Shown: positions 22,514 to 31,552, counted from the stretch's first letter. The stretch: DNA of 64,000 bases from Flavobacterium fluvii (GCF_900129545.1 NZ_FQWB01000008.1:62001-126000), one strand, 5' to 3'. Notes: generated from the sequence alone by a model not told the origin. Numbers and translations: made by a program.

Positions 22514-24859
22514 TTATTTTTTATCGGAAACAATCTCGACGATTATCGATCCTGCTTCCAAACCTTCTGCGCTGGCTTTTATCTCGATTTTACCTGAATC
22601 TTGTGAGGCTTTCACAATGGCGATTGCTTTACCGCTGAAAGCATGTCTTTCAGGAGAGAGGTAATCTTCATGGCTGATGATGTTGCCGTTGTCCACGCCA
22701 ATAATCTTGCCTGAATTAGTGATGCTGAATTTAATCAGGTTGTCTGCATTGGCACATCTAACGCCTTTGTTGTCCACAATGGTTGCCGTGATGAAAGAAA
22801 CATCGTCCCAGTTGTTGGCCAGTGTTGGATTGCTTTGGGTAAGGATAATTTTTGACGGTTTCCCTGCAGTTGCAAATACTTCTTGGGCAGCAATTTTACC
22901 ATTGTTTTTTCCGATTGCCTTGATGGTGCCTTCTTCAAAAGTGACATTCCATTCTCTAGGCGAATCATCCGCCGGTTTTTTTACCGTTCCAAATGATTTG
23001 TCGTTAAGGAAAAGCTCCACTTCGTCGCAATTGCTGTAAACCTGCACTTTGGCATTGTCGTAGGTGTCAAAATCGTTTGGCGTCCAATCGGCCACCCAAT
23101 TTCCTGCTCCTGCATTTTCAGATTTTCTCACGATGTGAACCACGGGCTCCGTTGACCACCAGCTGTCTCTTTGCAAGGATTGTTGTTTCCAGTTTCCGGC
23201 TCTGTCAAACAGCCCTTGGTTGTTGGTGGTTTCCGGCCAATCGGCTTCTCCGAGATAGTCGTAACCGGTCCATAAAAATTGGCCTGCCATATACGGTTTG
23301 TCGCGTAAAGCCAACCATTGAACAAGAACATGGGTGTTTTCGGTACCCAATACTTTCCATGTTGGGTGTGCTTCATGGGCAGCGACTAGTTCGTTTTCAC
23401 GGTAATTTTGTCCCACGACATCCATTTGTTCGGCGAAACCGCTAAGATATACTTTGGAATTGGCGGGTCTAAAGAGTGCCATTGTTACCGGTCTGGTGTC
23501 GTCATATTTTTTCACGACGTCTTCCTGCATTTTATACTTTTTGTATCCTTCAGGATAACTTAGATTGTCGTGTATTTCGTTTCCAATGCTGTAAATCACG
23601 ATGGAAGGATGGTTTCTGTCTCTCAAAATAACATCTCTCGTGTCTTGTTCCCACCAGTCCGTGAAATATAAATTATATCCTTTTTCGCCATTGTGCTTGG
23701 CAGAATTCCAGGTGTCGAAAGTTTCGTCCATTACGGCAAAACCCATTTGGTCACACAAATCAAGAAACTCTGGAGCAACGGGATTGTGTGAGGTACGAAT
23801 GGCATTGACGCCCACTTCCTTCAGTTTTTTGAATCGTTCTTTCCATACGCCCAAAGGTACTGCGGCACCAACGGCTCCACCATCGTGATGCAGACAAACT
23901 CCTTTTAGTTTATAATTTTTGCCATTCAACCAAAAACCGGATTCGGCAATAAATTCTGCTTTTTTAATTCCAAATGGAATGCTTTGATTGTCGATAAGAG
24001 TCTTTCCTGAATATAATTTGGTGGTGGCAGTGTATAAATTAGGTTCTTCAAAACCCCATAATTTTGGATTCTTGATTTCAATGTCTTGCGAAATCAATCC
24101 AGTTGCGTTTGCAGCAATATTTTTCAGGCTTTCGACAGTTTTCACCACCGTTCCTTTGTTGTCCAGAATATCGATTTGCAATTTGTAGTCACCGGCGATT
24201 CCTTTGTTGTCGATTTCTACTTTCAGGTTGACAACTCCTTTGCTGATCGTGGCAACCGGCGTCGTGATAAAGGTTCCCCAATGTTTGAAATGGGTTGGAT
24301 TTACCGAAACCAAACGAACGTGGCGATAGATACCCGCACCGGTATAATAACGGGAGGCAGGTTGGATGGAATTGTCGGCCCTCACGGCAATAACGTTGGC
24401 CTTGTCAAAGTTCAAATAAGGAGTCAGGTCATACGTAAAACTGGTATAACCGTAGGGACGTTTCCCCAAATGTTTACCATTAATCCAGACATCACTATTG
24501 GCCATAACGCCGTCAAATTCGATAGTGCATATTTTTTTGGCATCGGCTTTGTCCACTGTAAATGTTTTGCGATACCAACCAATTCCGGTAGGCAAATAAC
24601 CGCCGCCACGACTGGATGGATTGGCTCTGTCATAAGGCCCTTCGATGCTCCAATCATGGGGAACATCCAATTTTCTCCATTGGGTGTCGTTGAATGTGGC
24701 TTGTTCTGCACCGGGAACATCTCCTTTTGTAAATTGCCAGCCGTTGTCAAAATTAATTACTTTTCGGGCTTGCGAAAAGACGTTTGTCGCTACTGCTAAA
24801 AACAGAAATAAGAAGGTTAGGGGCAGTTGTCGCAAATGGTTTGTTTTGAAATTGGTCAT
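22514..24859 (-). CDS. Glycoside hydrolase family 2 enzyme (beta-galactosidase type)
   Basis: 781 residues with an N-terminal signal peptide (LPLTFLFLFLAVATNVFSQ, cleavage near 30). GH2 order: sugar-binding jelly roll (about 33-190, VINFDNGWQF.., DVPHDWSIEGPYD, DVWINGKHLG), immunoglobulin-like GH2 domain (about 195-300), TIM barrel (about 305-600) with acid/base Glu428 in YSIGNEIHD and candidate nucleophile Glu507 in LGTENTH, and then C-terminal DUF4982-like and Ig-like domains. It is an exported exo-enzyme; beta-galactosidase is the usual activity, but beta-glucuronidase or others are possible. It stands alone, without SusCD genes nearby. Confidence 0.9.
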   Translation of the reverse strand: MTNFKTNHLRQLPLTFLFLFLAVATNVFSQARKVINFDNGWQFTKGDVPGAEQATFNDTQWRKLDVPHDWSIEGPYDRANPSSRGGGYLPTGIGWYRKTFTVDKADAKKICTIEFDGVMANSDVWINGKHLGKRPYGYTSFTYDLTPYLNFDKANVIAVRADNSIQPASRYYTGAGIYRHVRLVSVNPTHFKHWGTFITTPVATISKGVVNLKVEIDNKGIAGDYKLQIDILDNKGTVVKTVESLKNIAANATGLISQDIEIKNPKLWGFEEPNLYTATTKLYSGKTLIDNQSIPFGIKKAEFIAESGFWLNGKNYKLKGVCLHHDGGAVGAAVPLGVWKERFKKLKEVGVNAIRTSHNPVAPEFLDLCDQMGFAVMDETFDTWNSAKHNGEKGYNLYFTDWWEQDTRDVILRDRNHPSIVIYSIGNEIHDNLSYPEGYKKYKMQEDVVKKYDDTRPVTMALFRPANSKVYLSGFAEQMDVVGQNYRENELVAAHEAHPTWKVLGTENTHVLVQWLALRDKPYMAGQFLWTGYDYLGEADWPETTNNQGLFDRAGNWKQQSLQRDSWWSTEPVVHIVRKSENAGAGNWVADWTPNDFDTYDNAKVQVYSNCDEVELFLNDKSFGTVKKPADDSPREWNVTFEEGTIKAIGKNNGKIAAQEVFATAGKPSKIILTQSNPTLANNWDDVSFITATIVDNKGVRCANADNLIKFSITNSGKIIGVDNGNIISHEDYLSPERHAFSGKAIAIVKASQDSGKIEIKASAEGLEAGSIIVEIVSDKK

Positions 24860-25052
24860 TTTTTCTGATTTTTAGTTCGTTTTTGATGTTATAGTTGGTG
24901 TTTTTTTCTTGGGGTATTCAGCAATATCGTTTTATTCAATTTGCCAAAAGTACTATTGTTTTATTTTTGATACTCCCCATAGTTTTGATTTAGCAATTTT
25001 GACCCAAAAAAGCCAAGAAGGTTTAATTCTTGCCTTGATTATTTAGGATTGT

Positions 25053-25613
25053 TTAATAATACAATCTAAAATCGAGCAATTTACACAAAGCATAATGCTT
25101 TTGATGCAATTCTTCCACAATTTCCACGACATCGTCCAGTTCTTGACATAAACCAAAGAATGCTTTGTCAAGATTCAAGCTGCTCAATTTAGGCATTGTC
25201 GCTCCATAACCCGAAATGGCGTAAGCTCCCGTGACATCCAAAAAATATTGGGCTTCATCTTGGCTCAAGTCCAGTATTTTGGCATTGGCAAAATGGATTA
25301 TTTTTCCTTTCATTTTTCCCTCAAAGATTTCGGCTATTTCCTGAAAACTGTAGTAATAGTCGTTGAGGCAAATGTTGTTGGCTTCGCCCGGCATCACCAA
25401 GTAGATAATTTCATAATCGGTGAAGTTGTGGTCGTCATAGAGCAAGGTGTTCAGGCTTTCTTCCAAGCCTTCAATGGTGTCGCAAGCTTTGTAAATACTG
25501 GCAATGCCTTGTTCGAGGGCCAATCGCTCCAGGTTTCGAAGCACTTCGGTAGTGGCATTCGTTTCTATATCGGGAACACCTTCGAGGCAGAAAATAAATT
25601 GTTCATCATCCAT
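25053..25613 (-). CDS. Conserved hypothetical protein, probably DUF6642
   Basis: 186 residues from the ATG at 25613 (MDDEQFIFCLEGV). The open frame continues upstream to 25880 but would overlap the next gene, so the short start is preferred. Pattern: FIFCLEGVPDIETN, LALEQGIASIYKACDTIEGLEESLNTLLYDDHNFTDYEIIYLVMPGE, then GKIIHFANAKILDL and a C-terminal HKHYALCKLLDFRLYY-like ending. This agrees with what I remember of DUF6642, a Bacteroidota family of unknown function whose first half resembles Rossmann-like CHAT or TIR-type folds. It lies 23 bp downstream of the four-helix membrane protein gene and is probably co-transcribed with it. Confidence 0.7.
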   Translation of the reverse strand: MDDEQFIFCLEGVPDIETNATTEVLRNLERLALEQGIASIYKACDTIEGLEESLNTLLYDDHNFTDYEIIYLVMPGEANNICLNDYYYSFQEIAEIFEGKMKGKIIHFANAKILDLSQDEAQYFLDVTGAYAISGYGATMPKLSSLNLDKAFFGLCQELDDVVEIVEELHQKHYALCKLLDFRLYY

Positions 25614-25636
25614 CTTAAATAGTCTGTCAATTACAA

Positions 25637-26266
25637 TTAATTCAGGCTTGGGGATTCCGGTACTTTGACAAAGATCTTTTTTTTCTTGACCATCAATAAA
25701 TACAAGGCACATCCGCCCAAAATAACCAGTAAGGCAATCTGGAGTTCTCCCCAAAGGGTATTGCCTTTGTGCAAGGAATTGGATTGTTCCAATTTTAATT
25801 GGCTTTCCTTGATTTGGATTTGGGACAGCAATTCCAAGGTTTGCAGAGCCTGATTGCTGGACTGCCTTGCTTGAATCCAATTATTGTTTTGGGAGTGTTG
25901 GTCAATAGTCGAGCAAGCAGCTTGAAATGCCGTAAAAGAAGTTTTTTCTTTGGTTGTTAAAACCGTTTCCAGATACAAACGATCAATGCTTTGAATGTTT
26001 TGGATGGCAGTCTTGATCTTCTCCTTTTTTTGGGCATCATCGAGTGCAGTTTCCAATGTGTTTGCCTTGATGGAATGAAGTGCATTGGCATACTGGAAGA
26101 TATAACGCGCCACCACCAATCGATCTTTGTGGATGGCATTGATATTCTCGTTGGTCTTCTTGGAGTTTTGCAGGGTATTGAAATTGCTTAACAAGATGAT
26201 AAGCATGACAATCAACAATACAAAAGCGGCTTTTGTCTTGTTGCTATATTTTTTCAGGTCTTTCAT
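25637..26266 (-). CDS. Membrane protein with four-helix-bundle (4HB_MCP-like) sensor domain
   Basis: 209 residues: an N-terminal span (AAFVLLIVMLIILLSNF, about 14-30), a helical periplasmic region (about 35-165: NENINAIHKDRLVVARYIFQYANALHSIK.. LEQSNSLHKG) and a second span (WGELQIALLVILGGCALYLLMV, about 172-193), ending in a short basic tail (KKKKIFVKV). The arrangement equals the sensory half of a methyl-accepting chemotaxis protein, but no HAMP or signalling domain follows. It may pass information to the neighbouring DUF6642-like protein or act as a free receptor. Function unknown. Confidence 0.7.
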   Translation of the reverse strand: MKDLKKYSNKTKAAFVLLIVMLIILLSNFNTLQNSKKTNENINAIHKDRLVVARYIFQYANALHSIKANTLETALDDAQKKEKIKTAIQNIQSIDRLYLETVLTTKEKTSFTAFQAACSTIDQHSQNNNWIQARQSSNQALQTLELLSQIQIKESQLKLEQSNSLHKGNTLWGELQIALLVILGGCALYLLMVKKKKIFVKVPESPSLN

Positions 26267-26335
26267 GGCGGAAGATTTTTTGGACTATGCAAGTTAAGAT
26301 ATTATCTTGGATTTCTGTCGACTATGTAGCGCATC

Positions 26336-26851
26336 TTATTTCTCATCATCGTCATAATCACTAAAGTCGTCGTCGTCAAAAAAATCATTGGGATCAAAAC
26401 TATCGTCATGCGAGTCCTCTTCGCTTGGTGGAATGGCTCCCGGCGGATTGAATAAACCCCATTCGTCCCAAATATGGTTATTGGTGTCAAAATTTTCTAC
26501 CCATTCGATAAACAATAACCTGAAATTATCAATTTCCTTGCGAATAAGTTGGACATATTCCAGCTCTTTATAGTTTTGATGCATTCGCAAACTGCCCACC
26601 TGCACATACAAATGCATGGCGTGTTCCCTGATTATGGCTGCATTTTGCATCCGGATGCTGTACAAATCGCCTCCTTCGGCACCGACAATTTTTGCTAGAA
26701 TCATCATGGCGTCTTCCCGCATCATGTGTTTGGTGTCTTGAAGATATGAATCTTCTTCCGGAAGTGAAGCCACCAAGCTTTCCACCAATTTAAAAATCAA
26801 TTCGGCTTTTTGATAGAGTGGGAGATTATGGGCTTTGTCTAATCGGGACAT
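26336..26851 (-). CDS. Hypothetical helical protein with acidic tail (four-helix-bundle, Avd-like)
   Basis: 171 residues. The first about 120 residues are all-helical (LPLYQKAELIFKLVESLVASLPEED, TKHMMREDAMMILAKIVGAEGG, YSIRMQNAAIIREHAMHLYVQVGSLRM, ELEYVQLIRKEIDNFRLLFIEWVENFD), like the four-helix bundle of 23S-intervening-sequence and Avd proteins. The last 30 residues are an extremely acidic tail (FDPNDFFDDDDFSDYDDDEK). Avd proteins serve diversity-generating retroelements, but no reverse transcriptase or repeat pair is present here, so the similarity may be only of fold. Confidence 0.6.
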   Translation of the reverse strand: MSRLDKAHNLPLYQKAELIFKLVESLVASLPEEDSYLQDTKHMMREDAMMILAKIVGAEGGDLYSIRMQNAAIIREHAMHLYVQVGSLRMHQNYKELEYVQLIRKEIDNFRLLFIEWVENFDTNNHIWDEWGLFNPPGAIPPSEEDSHDDSFDPNDFFDDDDFSDYDDDEK

Positions 26852-26946
26852 ATTTTTTGTTTTAATGTTGCTATCGCAGTGGGTTTTCGGGTGTGTTTCG
26901 TTTTCAAATTTGGCAAATACAAATCCTGGAACTGGTTACAAAATTA

Positions 26947-27426
26947 CTAAAGAATAACGCTCCATTCCTTCAATTTTGCCTCAAAAGATTTTCCTGCATT
27001 GGCTGGACTTGTGGAAGGTAAAACGGTCAATTGATATTCATTCTCCAGCTTGACGTGTTTCTTGAAAAAGGCTGCTGCTTTTTGGCCGTTAAAATAAATA
27101 TGCTTGATGTTGGGGTGTGCTTTCAAAAAAGAATCAAAACCGTTCGGCACTTCCTGCTCAATGGCGCTATCCAGACTTCCTTCCCTGACACAGGCTTGTA
27201 AAACATCCCATAGCGCAATTTGGTTTTCCAGTAAAAGATTTTTGCGTTGTTCGTAGTCGGTAGAAAAAGGTGTGTCAAATAAGCAGAAAATAATTTTCCA
27301 AAAAGCATTTCTCGGGTGTCCATAATATTGGTTGACAGCCAAGGATTGCTCGCTGGGCATCGTTCCAAGGATAAGGATTTTGGCATCAAAATTTGATATC
27401 GGGGAGAAGGCATGTTTTTTCATCAA
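26947..27426 (-). CDS. Hypoxanthine/deoxyinosine DNA glycosylase (uracil-DNA glycosylase superfamily)
   Basis: 159 residues with the superfamily motifs of the deoxyinosine-type branch: ILGTMPSEQSL (motif 1 loop), QYYGHPRNAFWKII (typical of this branch), LWDVLQACVREGSLD, and the C-terminal LPSTSPANAG (motif 2). These enzymes excise hypoxanthine arising from adenine deamination in DNA. Length is normal. MMKK gives two adjacent starts. The gene is divergent from the MTA/SAH nucleosidase gene. Confidence 0.87.
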   Translation of the reverse strand: MMKKHAFSPISNFDAKILILGTMPSEQSLAVNQYYGHPRNAFWKIIFCLFDTPFSTDYEQRKNLLLENQIALWDVLQACVREGSLDSAIEQEVPNGFDSFLKAHPNIKHIYFNGQKAAAFFKKHVKLENEYQLTVLPSTSPANAGKSFEAKLKEWSVIL

Positions 27427-27578
27427 AGGGAAGCTAATGGTATTTCAAATATAGCATTTAAACTTTTGTTTTAGATTTCTTTCTGTGGGTAAAATCATTT
27501 AAGAAATGGGTTTAGTGTGGTTTAAAACACCTAATTTTACTATTGGATTAGGAAAGACAAGACAAGTATTGAATTAGC

Positions 27579-28343
27579 ATGAAAAAAAGAACAATTGGCA
27601 TTATGGGTGCGATGCCCGAAGAAATTGAAGGAGTAGTGGCACTGCTGACAAATCCAGAGGTCACAAAAATGGGCAAACGCAGCTATTTCACGGGACAAAT
27701 AAACGGTATCGACACCGTGGTGGTTTTTTCGAGATGGGGCAAAGTGGCCGCCGCAACGACTGTCACCACCTTGATTCACGAATTCAAGATAACCGAATTG
27801 TTGTTTACGGGAGTGGCCGGAGCCATCAGTCCAGAACTGAAAATAGGGGACATTGTGCTGGGCAAAAGGCTCATTCAACACGACATGGATGCAAGACCGC
27901 TGATGAAGCAATACGAAATTCCCTTGCTCTCCAAAACCTATATTGAAAGCGATGCGGCCCATTTGGAAATAGCGACAAAATCAATCAATACTGTGCTTGA
28001 AAACAGAAGTTTGCATTCCGTTATTGGAACGGAAGGTTTAAAGGAGTTCCATATTGTGCAACCCAAGTTGATGGTTGGAGAAATTGCCAGTGGTGACCAG
28101 TTTTTTTCCAGCAACGAACAAAAAAACAACCTCAACTCCCAATTGCCCGATGTGTTGTGCGTGGAAATGGAAGGAGCGGCAGTGGCACAGGTGTGTTACG
28201 AATATGATATTCCTTTCAGCATCATCAGGACCATTTCGGATGTGGCGGACGATAATTCGCACATCGATTTTCCGGCCTTCATCCAAAAGATTTCCAGCAA
28301 ATATGCCGCCGAAATCATTAAAGATATTTTCGAACAGATGTAA
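27579..28343 (+). CDS. mtnN: 5'-methylthioadenosine/S-adenosylhomocysteine nucleosidase
   Basis: 254 residues with the MTA/SAH nucleosidase fold: IGIMGAMPEEIEG (catalytic Glu14 region), VVVFSRWGKVAAATTVTTLI, TGVAGAISPELKIGDIV, VEMEGAAVAQV (ribose-binding Glu) and IRTISDVAD (catalytic Asp). It hydrolyses MTA and SAH to adenine and the thioribose or ribosyl-homocysteine, recycling methyl-donor by-products. About 20 residues longer than the E. coli enzyme. The pterin dehydratase gene follows 41 bp downstream and is likely co-transcribed. Confidence 0.95.
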   Translation: MKKRTIGIMGAMPEEIEGVVALLTNPEVTKMGKRSYFTGQINGIDTVVVFSRWGKVAAATTVTTLIHEFKITELLFTGVAGAISPELKIGDIVLGKRLIQHDMDARPLMKQYEIPLLSKTYIESDAAHLEIATKSINTVLENRSLHSVIGTEGLKEFHIVQPKLMVGEIASGDQFFSSNEQKNNLNSQLPDVLCVEMEGAAVAQVCYEYDIPFSIIRTISDVADDNSHIDFPAFIQKISSKYAAEIIKDIFEQM

Positions 28344-28384
28344 AACATTCGAGTTGAATAATTGCAAACTAAAAACTAGAAAAA

Positions 28385-28678
28385 ATGGAAAAACTAAACC
28401 AACAAGAAATCCAGGCCAAGATGACGGAATTAGATCCGTCTTGGATAATATTTGGGAAATTCCTCCATCGGGAACTTCTTTTCAAGAATTTTGTAGAAGC
28501 TTTTTCGTTTATAACGGCCGTGGCATTGTTGGCCGAAAAAGCGAACCACCATCCCAATTGGAATAACGCCTACAACAAGGTAGTCATCGCGCTCAGCACC
28601 CACGACGCCGATGGCATAACGACAAAAGATTTCGATTTGGCCAAGGCAATAGACAAAACAGCTTTGAAATACGTCTAG
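28385..28678 (+). CDS. phhB: 4a-hydroxytetrahydrobiopterin (pterin-4a-carbinolamine) dehydratase
   Basis: 97 residues, the normal length. Signature residues are in the FSFITAVALLAEKANHHPNW segment, the EKxxHHPxW active-site motif of pterin-4a-carbinolamine dehydratases, followed by YNKVVIALSTHDADGITTKDFDLAKAID. It regenerates quinonoid dihydropterin after aromatic amino-acid hydroxylation. No phenylalanine hydroxylase is in the window. Confidence 0.93.
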   Translation: MEKLNQQEIQAKMTELDPSWIIFGKFLHRELLFKNFVEAFSFITAVALLAEKANHHPNWNNAYNKVVIALSTHDADGITTKDFDLAKAIDKTALKYV

Positions 28679-28692
28679 TGTTGTAAAAAAAG

Positions 28693-28821
28693 ATGTGTCA
28701 AATAGCATTTGAACTTGGTTTTAAATATCCACAGCATTTTAATCGTATGTTAAAAAAACACACAGGATATACACCTTTGGAATATAGAAACCAAAATTTA
28801 CAAACCTCCAAAATCAGTTGA
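28693..28821 (+). pseudogene. Remnant: C-terminal end of an AraC-family regulator
   Basis: 42 codons reading CQIAFELGFKYPQHFNRM, KKHTGYTP and EYRNQ, the last helix-turn-helix of an AraC protein. It is nearly the same as the end of the regulator at 30651-31546 (QIAFELGFKYPQHFNRM). The remainder of the gene, including the first HTH and the sensing domain, is missing. It abuts the pterin dehydratase stop by 14 bp, indicating a deletion junction. A terminator follows. Confidence 0.8.
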
Positions 28822-28833
28822 CTTTGGAGGTTT
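28802..28833 (+). terminator. Terminator overlapping the AraC remnant
   Basis: Perfect 11-bp stem AAACCTCCAAA/TTTGGAGGTTT (28802-28812, 28823-28833). It probably belonged to the lost AraC gene and may now end the mtnN-phhB transcript. Confidence 0.75.
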
Positions 28834-28862
28834 GTAAATAAAGTACGGCAGCAATAACTGAC

Positions 28863-29891
28863 TTATTTTATCAATACCCTTTTATATTTAGTCATGTCTT
28901 TTAAAACGATGCCAGTGCCTCTAACCACGGCTCTTAAAGGATCTTCTGCAATATATACGGGTAAATCCGTCTTCTGCGAAATCCTTTTATCAAGACCTCG
29001 AAGCAACGCGCCTCCACCGGCGAGATACAGACCCGTATGATAAATATCTGCTGCCAGTTCAGGTGGTGTCTGTGAAAGCGTTACCATAATAACGTCTTCA
29101 ATTCTTTGTATTGATTTATCCAAAGCTTTTGCAATTTCCCTGAAGCTAACCAAAACTTCTTTGGGCTTCCCTGTAAGCAAATCTCTTCCACGAACCGTTA
29201 AATCATCAGGAGCATCCTCGAGGTCTTCAATTGCAGCGCCAACTTCAATTTTTATTGTTTCTGCAGAAGCTTCCCCGATATACAGATTATGATGCGTTCT
29301 CATATGATACAATATATCGTTGGTAAAAACATCACCCGCAATTTTTATGGATGTGTCACAAATTATTCCTCCAAGTGCAATAACGGCAATTTCTGTAGTT
29401 CCTCCCCCTATATCCACTATGAGATTCCCCTGAGGCAGCATCACATCCAAACCAATTCCAATAGCGGCTGCCATAGGCTCATGAATTAGAAACACTTCTT
29501 TTCCGTTAACCCGTTCGCAGGACTCTTTGACAGCTCTCATTTCTACCGCGGTAATTCCACTTGGAATACATACTACCATTCGGAATGCGGGAGTAAAAAA
29601 AGTTTTCTTTAATTCAGGTATGTTTTTTATAAACCAATTGATCATTTTTTCTGAGGCATCAAAATCTGCAATAACTCCATCTTTAAGCGGCCGGATTGTT
29701 TTAATGTTCTCGTGTGTCTTTCCCTGCATTAAACCGGCTTCTTTCCCTACTGCGATAATTTTACCGTTTCTAATATCCCTGGCCACAATGGAAGGGCTGT
29801 CCACTACAATCTTTCCATCATAAATTATTAAAGTATTAGCTGTTCCTAAATCCATTGCTATTTCCACTACCATAAAATCAAATAAACCCAT
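28863..29891 (-). CDS. mreB: MreB-like rod shape-determining protein (orphan)
   Basis: 342 residues, actin-like ATPase: phosphate-1 loop (AMDLGTANTLIIYDG), connect-1 (FIKNIPELKKTFFTPAFRMVVCIPSGITAVEMRAVKESCE), phosphate-2 (NLIVDIGGGTTEIAVIALGGI) and adenosine motif (TGLYLAGGGALLRGLD). MreB forms membrane-bound filaments that direct cell-wall synthesis. The gene is solitary: mreC, mreD, pbp2 and rodA are absent here, although they normally follow mreB. It is therefore either a second copy or a displaced one. Confidence 0.9.
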   Translation of the reverse strand: MGLFDFMVVEIAMDLGTANTLIIYDGKIVVDSPSIVARDIRNGKIIAVGKEAGLMQGKTHENIKTIRPLKDGVIADFDASEKMINWFIKNIPELKKTFFTPAFRMVVCIPSGITAVEMRAVKESCERVNGKEVFLIHEPMAAAIGIGLDVMLPQGNLIVDIGGGTTEIAVIALGGIICDTSIKIAGDVFTNDILYHMRTHHNLYIGEASAETIKIEVGAAIEDLEDAPDDLTVRGRDLLTGKPKEVLVSFREIAKALDKSIQRIEDVIMVTLSQTPPELAADIYHTGLYLAGGGALLRGLDKRISQKTDLPVYIAEDPLRAVVRGTGIVLKDMTKYKRVLIK

Positions 29892-30016
29892 AATATCGTT
29901 TTATTTAAGAACGCTATTGTTCCTGTTTTATTCTAAATAAAATGAATACACTGCCTGAACAGCATAGATTTATGATAATATTAAGACTAATGAACGAACG
30001 ATTTCAAACTCTAAAA

Positions 30017-30051
30017 AATCCCAAACACCAATTTACTAAGTGTTTGGGATT
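30017..30051 (-). terminator. Terminator of the cupin gene
   Basis: Perfect 12-bp stem AATCCCAAACAC/GTGTTTGGGATT (30017-30028, 30040-30051), with A-runs on the left that become a T-run on the minus strand. Downstream of the cupin gene stop. Confidence 0.85.
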
Positions 30052-30075
30052 AATGAAATTTTTATGTTTAGTTTA

Positions 30076-30480
30076 TTATTCGGTTGTATTTCCAATATTG
30101 TATTCGTCTTCAGTTACAGGAATTAACCATTCCGTTTTATCTGTGGCGCTATCGGGTATAATGGCAAAATGTCTCATTGCATTTTTATGTGAAGCACCGT
30201 GCCAATGTTCCACATTTACAGGTATTTGTATCACTTCACCTGATTTTATTATTTCAATTGGTTTTCCTTTTTCTTGATAATAACCAACACCTTCAATGAC
30301 AATTAATATTTGGCCATTCGTGTGCGTATGCCAATTGGTTCTTGCTCCGGGGTCAAATGACACAATTCCCATTATAGTATTGTATTCTTCTTTATCCAAT
30401 AACAAATTGACGTTTACCTCACCAACAAAATAGTCTACGGGGGCTTTGTTTCCTTTTTCTATAAATGAGCTTTTTTTCAT
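30076..30480 (-). CDS. Cupin-domain protein
   Basis: 134 residues, single cupin beta-barrel. Motif 1 is visible as TNWHTHTNGQILIVIEG (two His and a Glu further on) and motif 2 as IPVNVEHWHGASH. The conserved histidines are intact, so it likely binds a divalent metal. Small cupins of this sort, related to those found with carboxymuconolactone decarboxylases, often lie divergent from an AraC regulator, exactly as here. The substrate is unknown, possibly a detoxification or redox-type small molecule. Confidence 0.82.
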   Translation of the reverse strand: MKKSSFIEKGNKAPVDYFVGEVNVNLLLDKEEYNTIMGIVSFDPGARTNWHTHTNGQILIVIEGVGYYQEKGKPIEIIKSGEVIQIPVNVEHWHGASHKNAMRHFAIIPDSATDKTEWLIPVTEDEYNIGNTTE

Positions 30481-30619
30481 GATTTTATAATTTTATTTTC
30501 CTGTTCTTTGTTGTAAATGGGCTGGATAACGGTCTCCTTGAACATTATACAGATTATGGATGTTAGTGCCATTATTCCTGATTTGGGTATTCGAGCTGAC
30601 ATGGTATCAATCTGGAGAG

Positions 30620-30627
30620 TATATTTG
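30620..30627 (+). promoter_or_regulatory. Candidate -7 box of the AraC gene
   Basis: TATATTTG fits TAnnTTTG and ends 23 bp before the ATG at 30651. Confidence 0.4.
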
Positions 30628-30650
30628 TGCTATAAATTTAATAAAAACAT

Positions 30651-31546
30651 ATGGATACTATTATAAAACTCGAAAAAATATCCCAGCGCAATACGCTAAA
30701 AGGCATTGAAACCCTGCATCCTTTAATCAGTGTTTTTGACAATACAGATACAGAAAACTTACCCAATCATAGCCGTTGCATTTAGGTTTCTATGCCATTT
30801 TTTTAAAAGCTGGACATTGTGGAGAACTGAAATATGGCCGTAACAACTATGATTATGATGAGGGAACTTTGGTTTTTGTTGCACCCGGACAAGTTATAGA
30901 AATTAATAATGCTGATAATTACAAACCTACAGGATTGGCACTTCTTTTTCACCCCGATTTAATAAAAGGAACAACACTTGGAAAACAAATGAGCCAGTAT
31001 TCCGTCTTTTCTTATGAATCGAACGAAGCCCTACATTTGTCTTTAAAAGAGCAACAAATTATAAAAGATTTATTTAGCAAACTGGAATATGAACTAAGCC
31101 AGTCTATTGATAAACACAGTAAAAGCATCATAACCAATAATATCGAATTACTGCTAAATTACTGCGTCCGATTTTATGACAGGCAGTTCATTACCCGCGA
31201 AAACATCAACACCAACATTCTGTCCAAATTTGAACACTTGTTGAACGATTATTTCCTATTGGAAACGACAAAGGATTTAGGATTGCCTTCAGTGGCTTAT
31301 TTTGCGAATCGCTTGCATCTTTCACCAAATTATTTTGGCGATTTAATCAAAAAAGAGACTGGAAAATCGGCTCAGGAACACATCCAATTAAAATTGATGG
31401 ATGTGGCCAAGGAAAGAATTTTCGATACCGAAAAATCGATTAGCCAAATCGCATTCGAACTCGGTTTCAAATATCCCCAACATTTCAACCGAATGTTCAA
31501 AAAAAGTACGGGTTATACGCCCAATGAATATAGAGTGTTGAATTAA
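30651..31546 (+). pseudogene. AraC-family regulator with a single-base frameshift
   Basis: A start at 30651 opens MDTIIKLEKISQRNTLKGIETLHPLISVFD.., the usual N-terminus of a flavobacterial AraC regulator, but this frame stops at TAG after NHSRCI (about 30780). The rest continues in another frame from about 30776: LHLGFYAIFLKAGHCGELKYGR.., then the cupin-like sensing part and two HTH motifs (ASVAYFANRLHLSPNYFGDLIKKETG-type and QIAFELGFKYPQHFNRMFKKSTGYTPNEYR). One extra T in the GTTG at about 30773-30777 would rejoin the frames (..SRLHLGFY..). It is either a recent inactivating deletion or a sequencing error. It is divergent from the cupin gene, which it would regulate. Confidence 0.8.
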
Positions 31547-31552
31547 AAAGAT

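Noticed and set aside
24086..24799. A 237-codon plus-strand frame opposite the GH2 gene.
   Set aside because: It is the antisense shadow of conserved GH2 domains; the translation has no family pattern.
26336..26851. Diversity-generating retroelement suggested by the Avd-like helical protein.
   Set aside because: No reverse transcriptase and no template/variable repeat pair were seen nearby; four-helix bundles are common.
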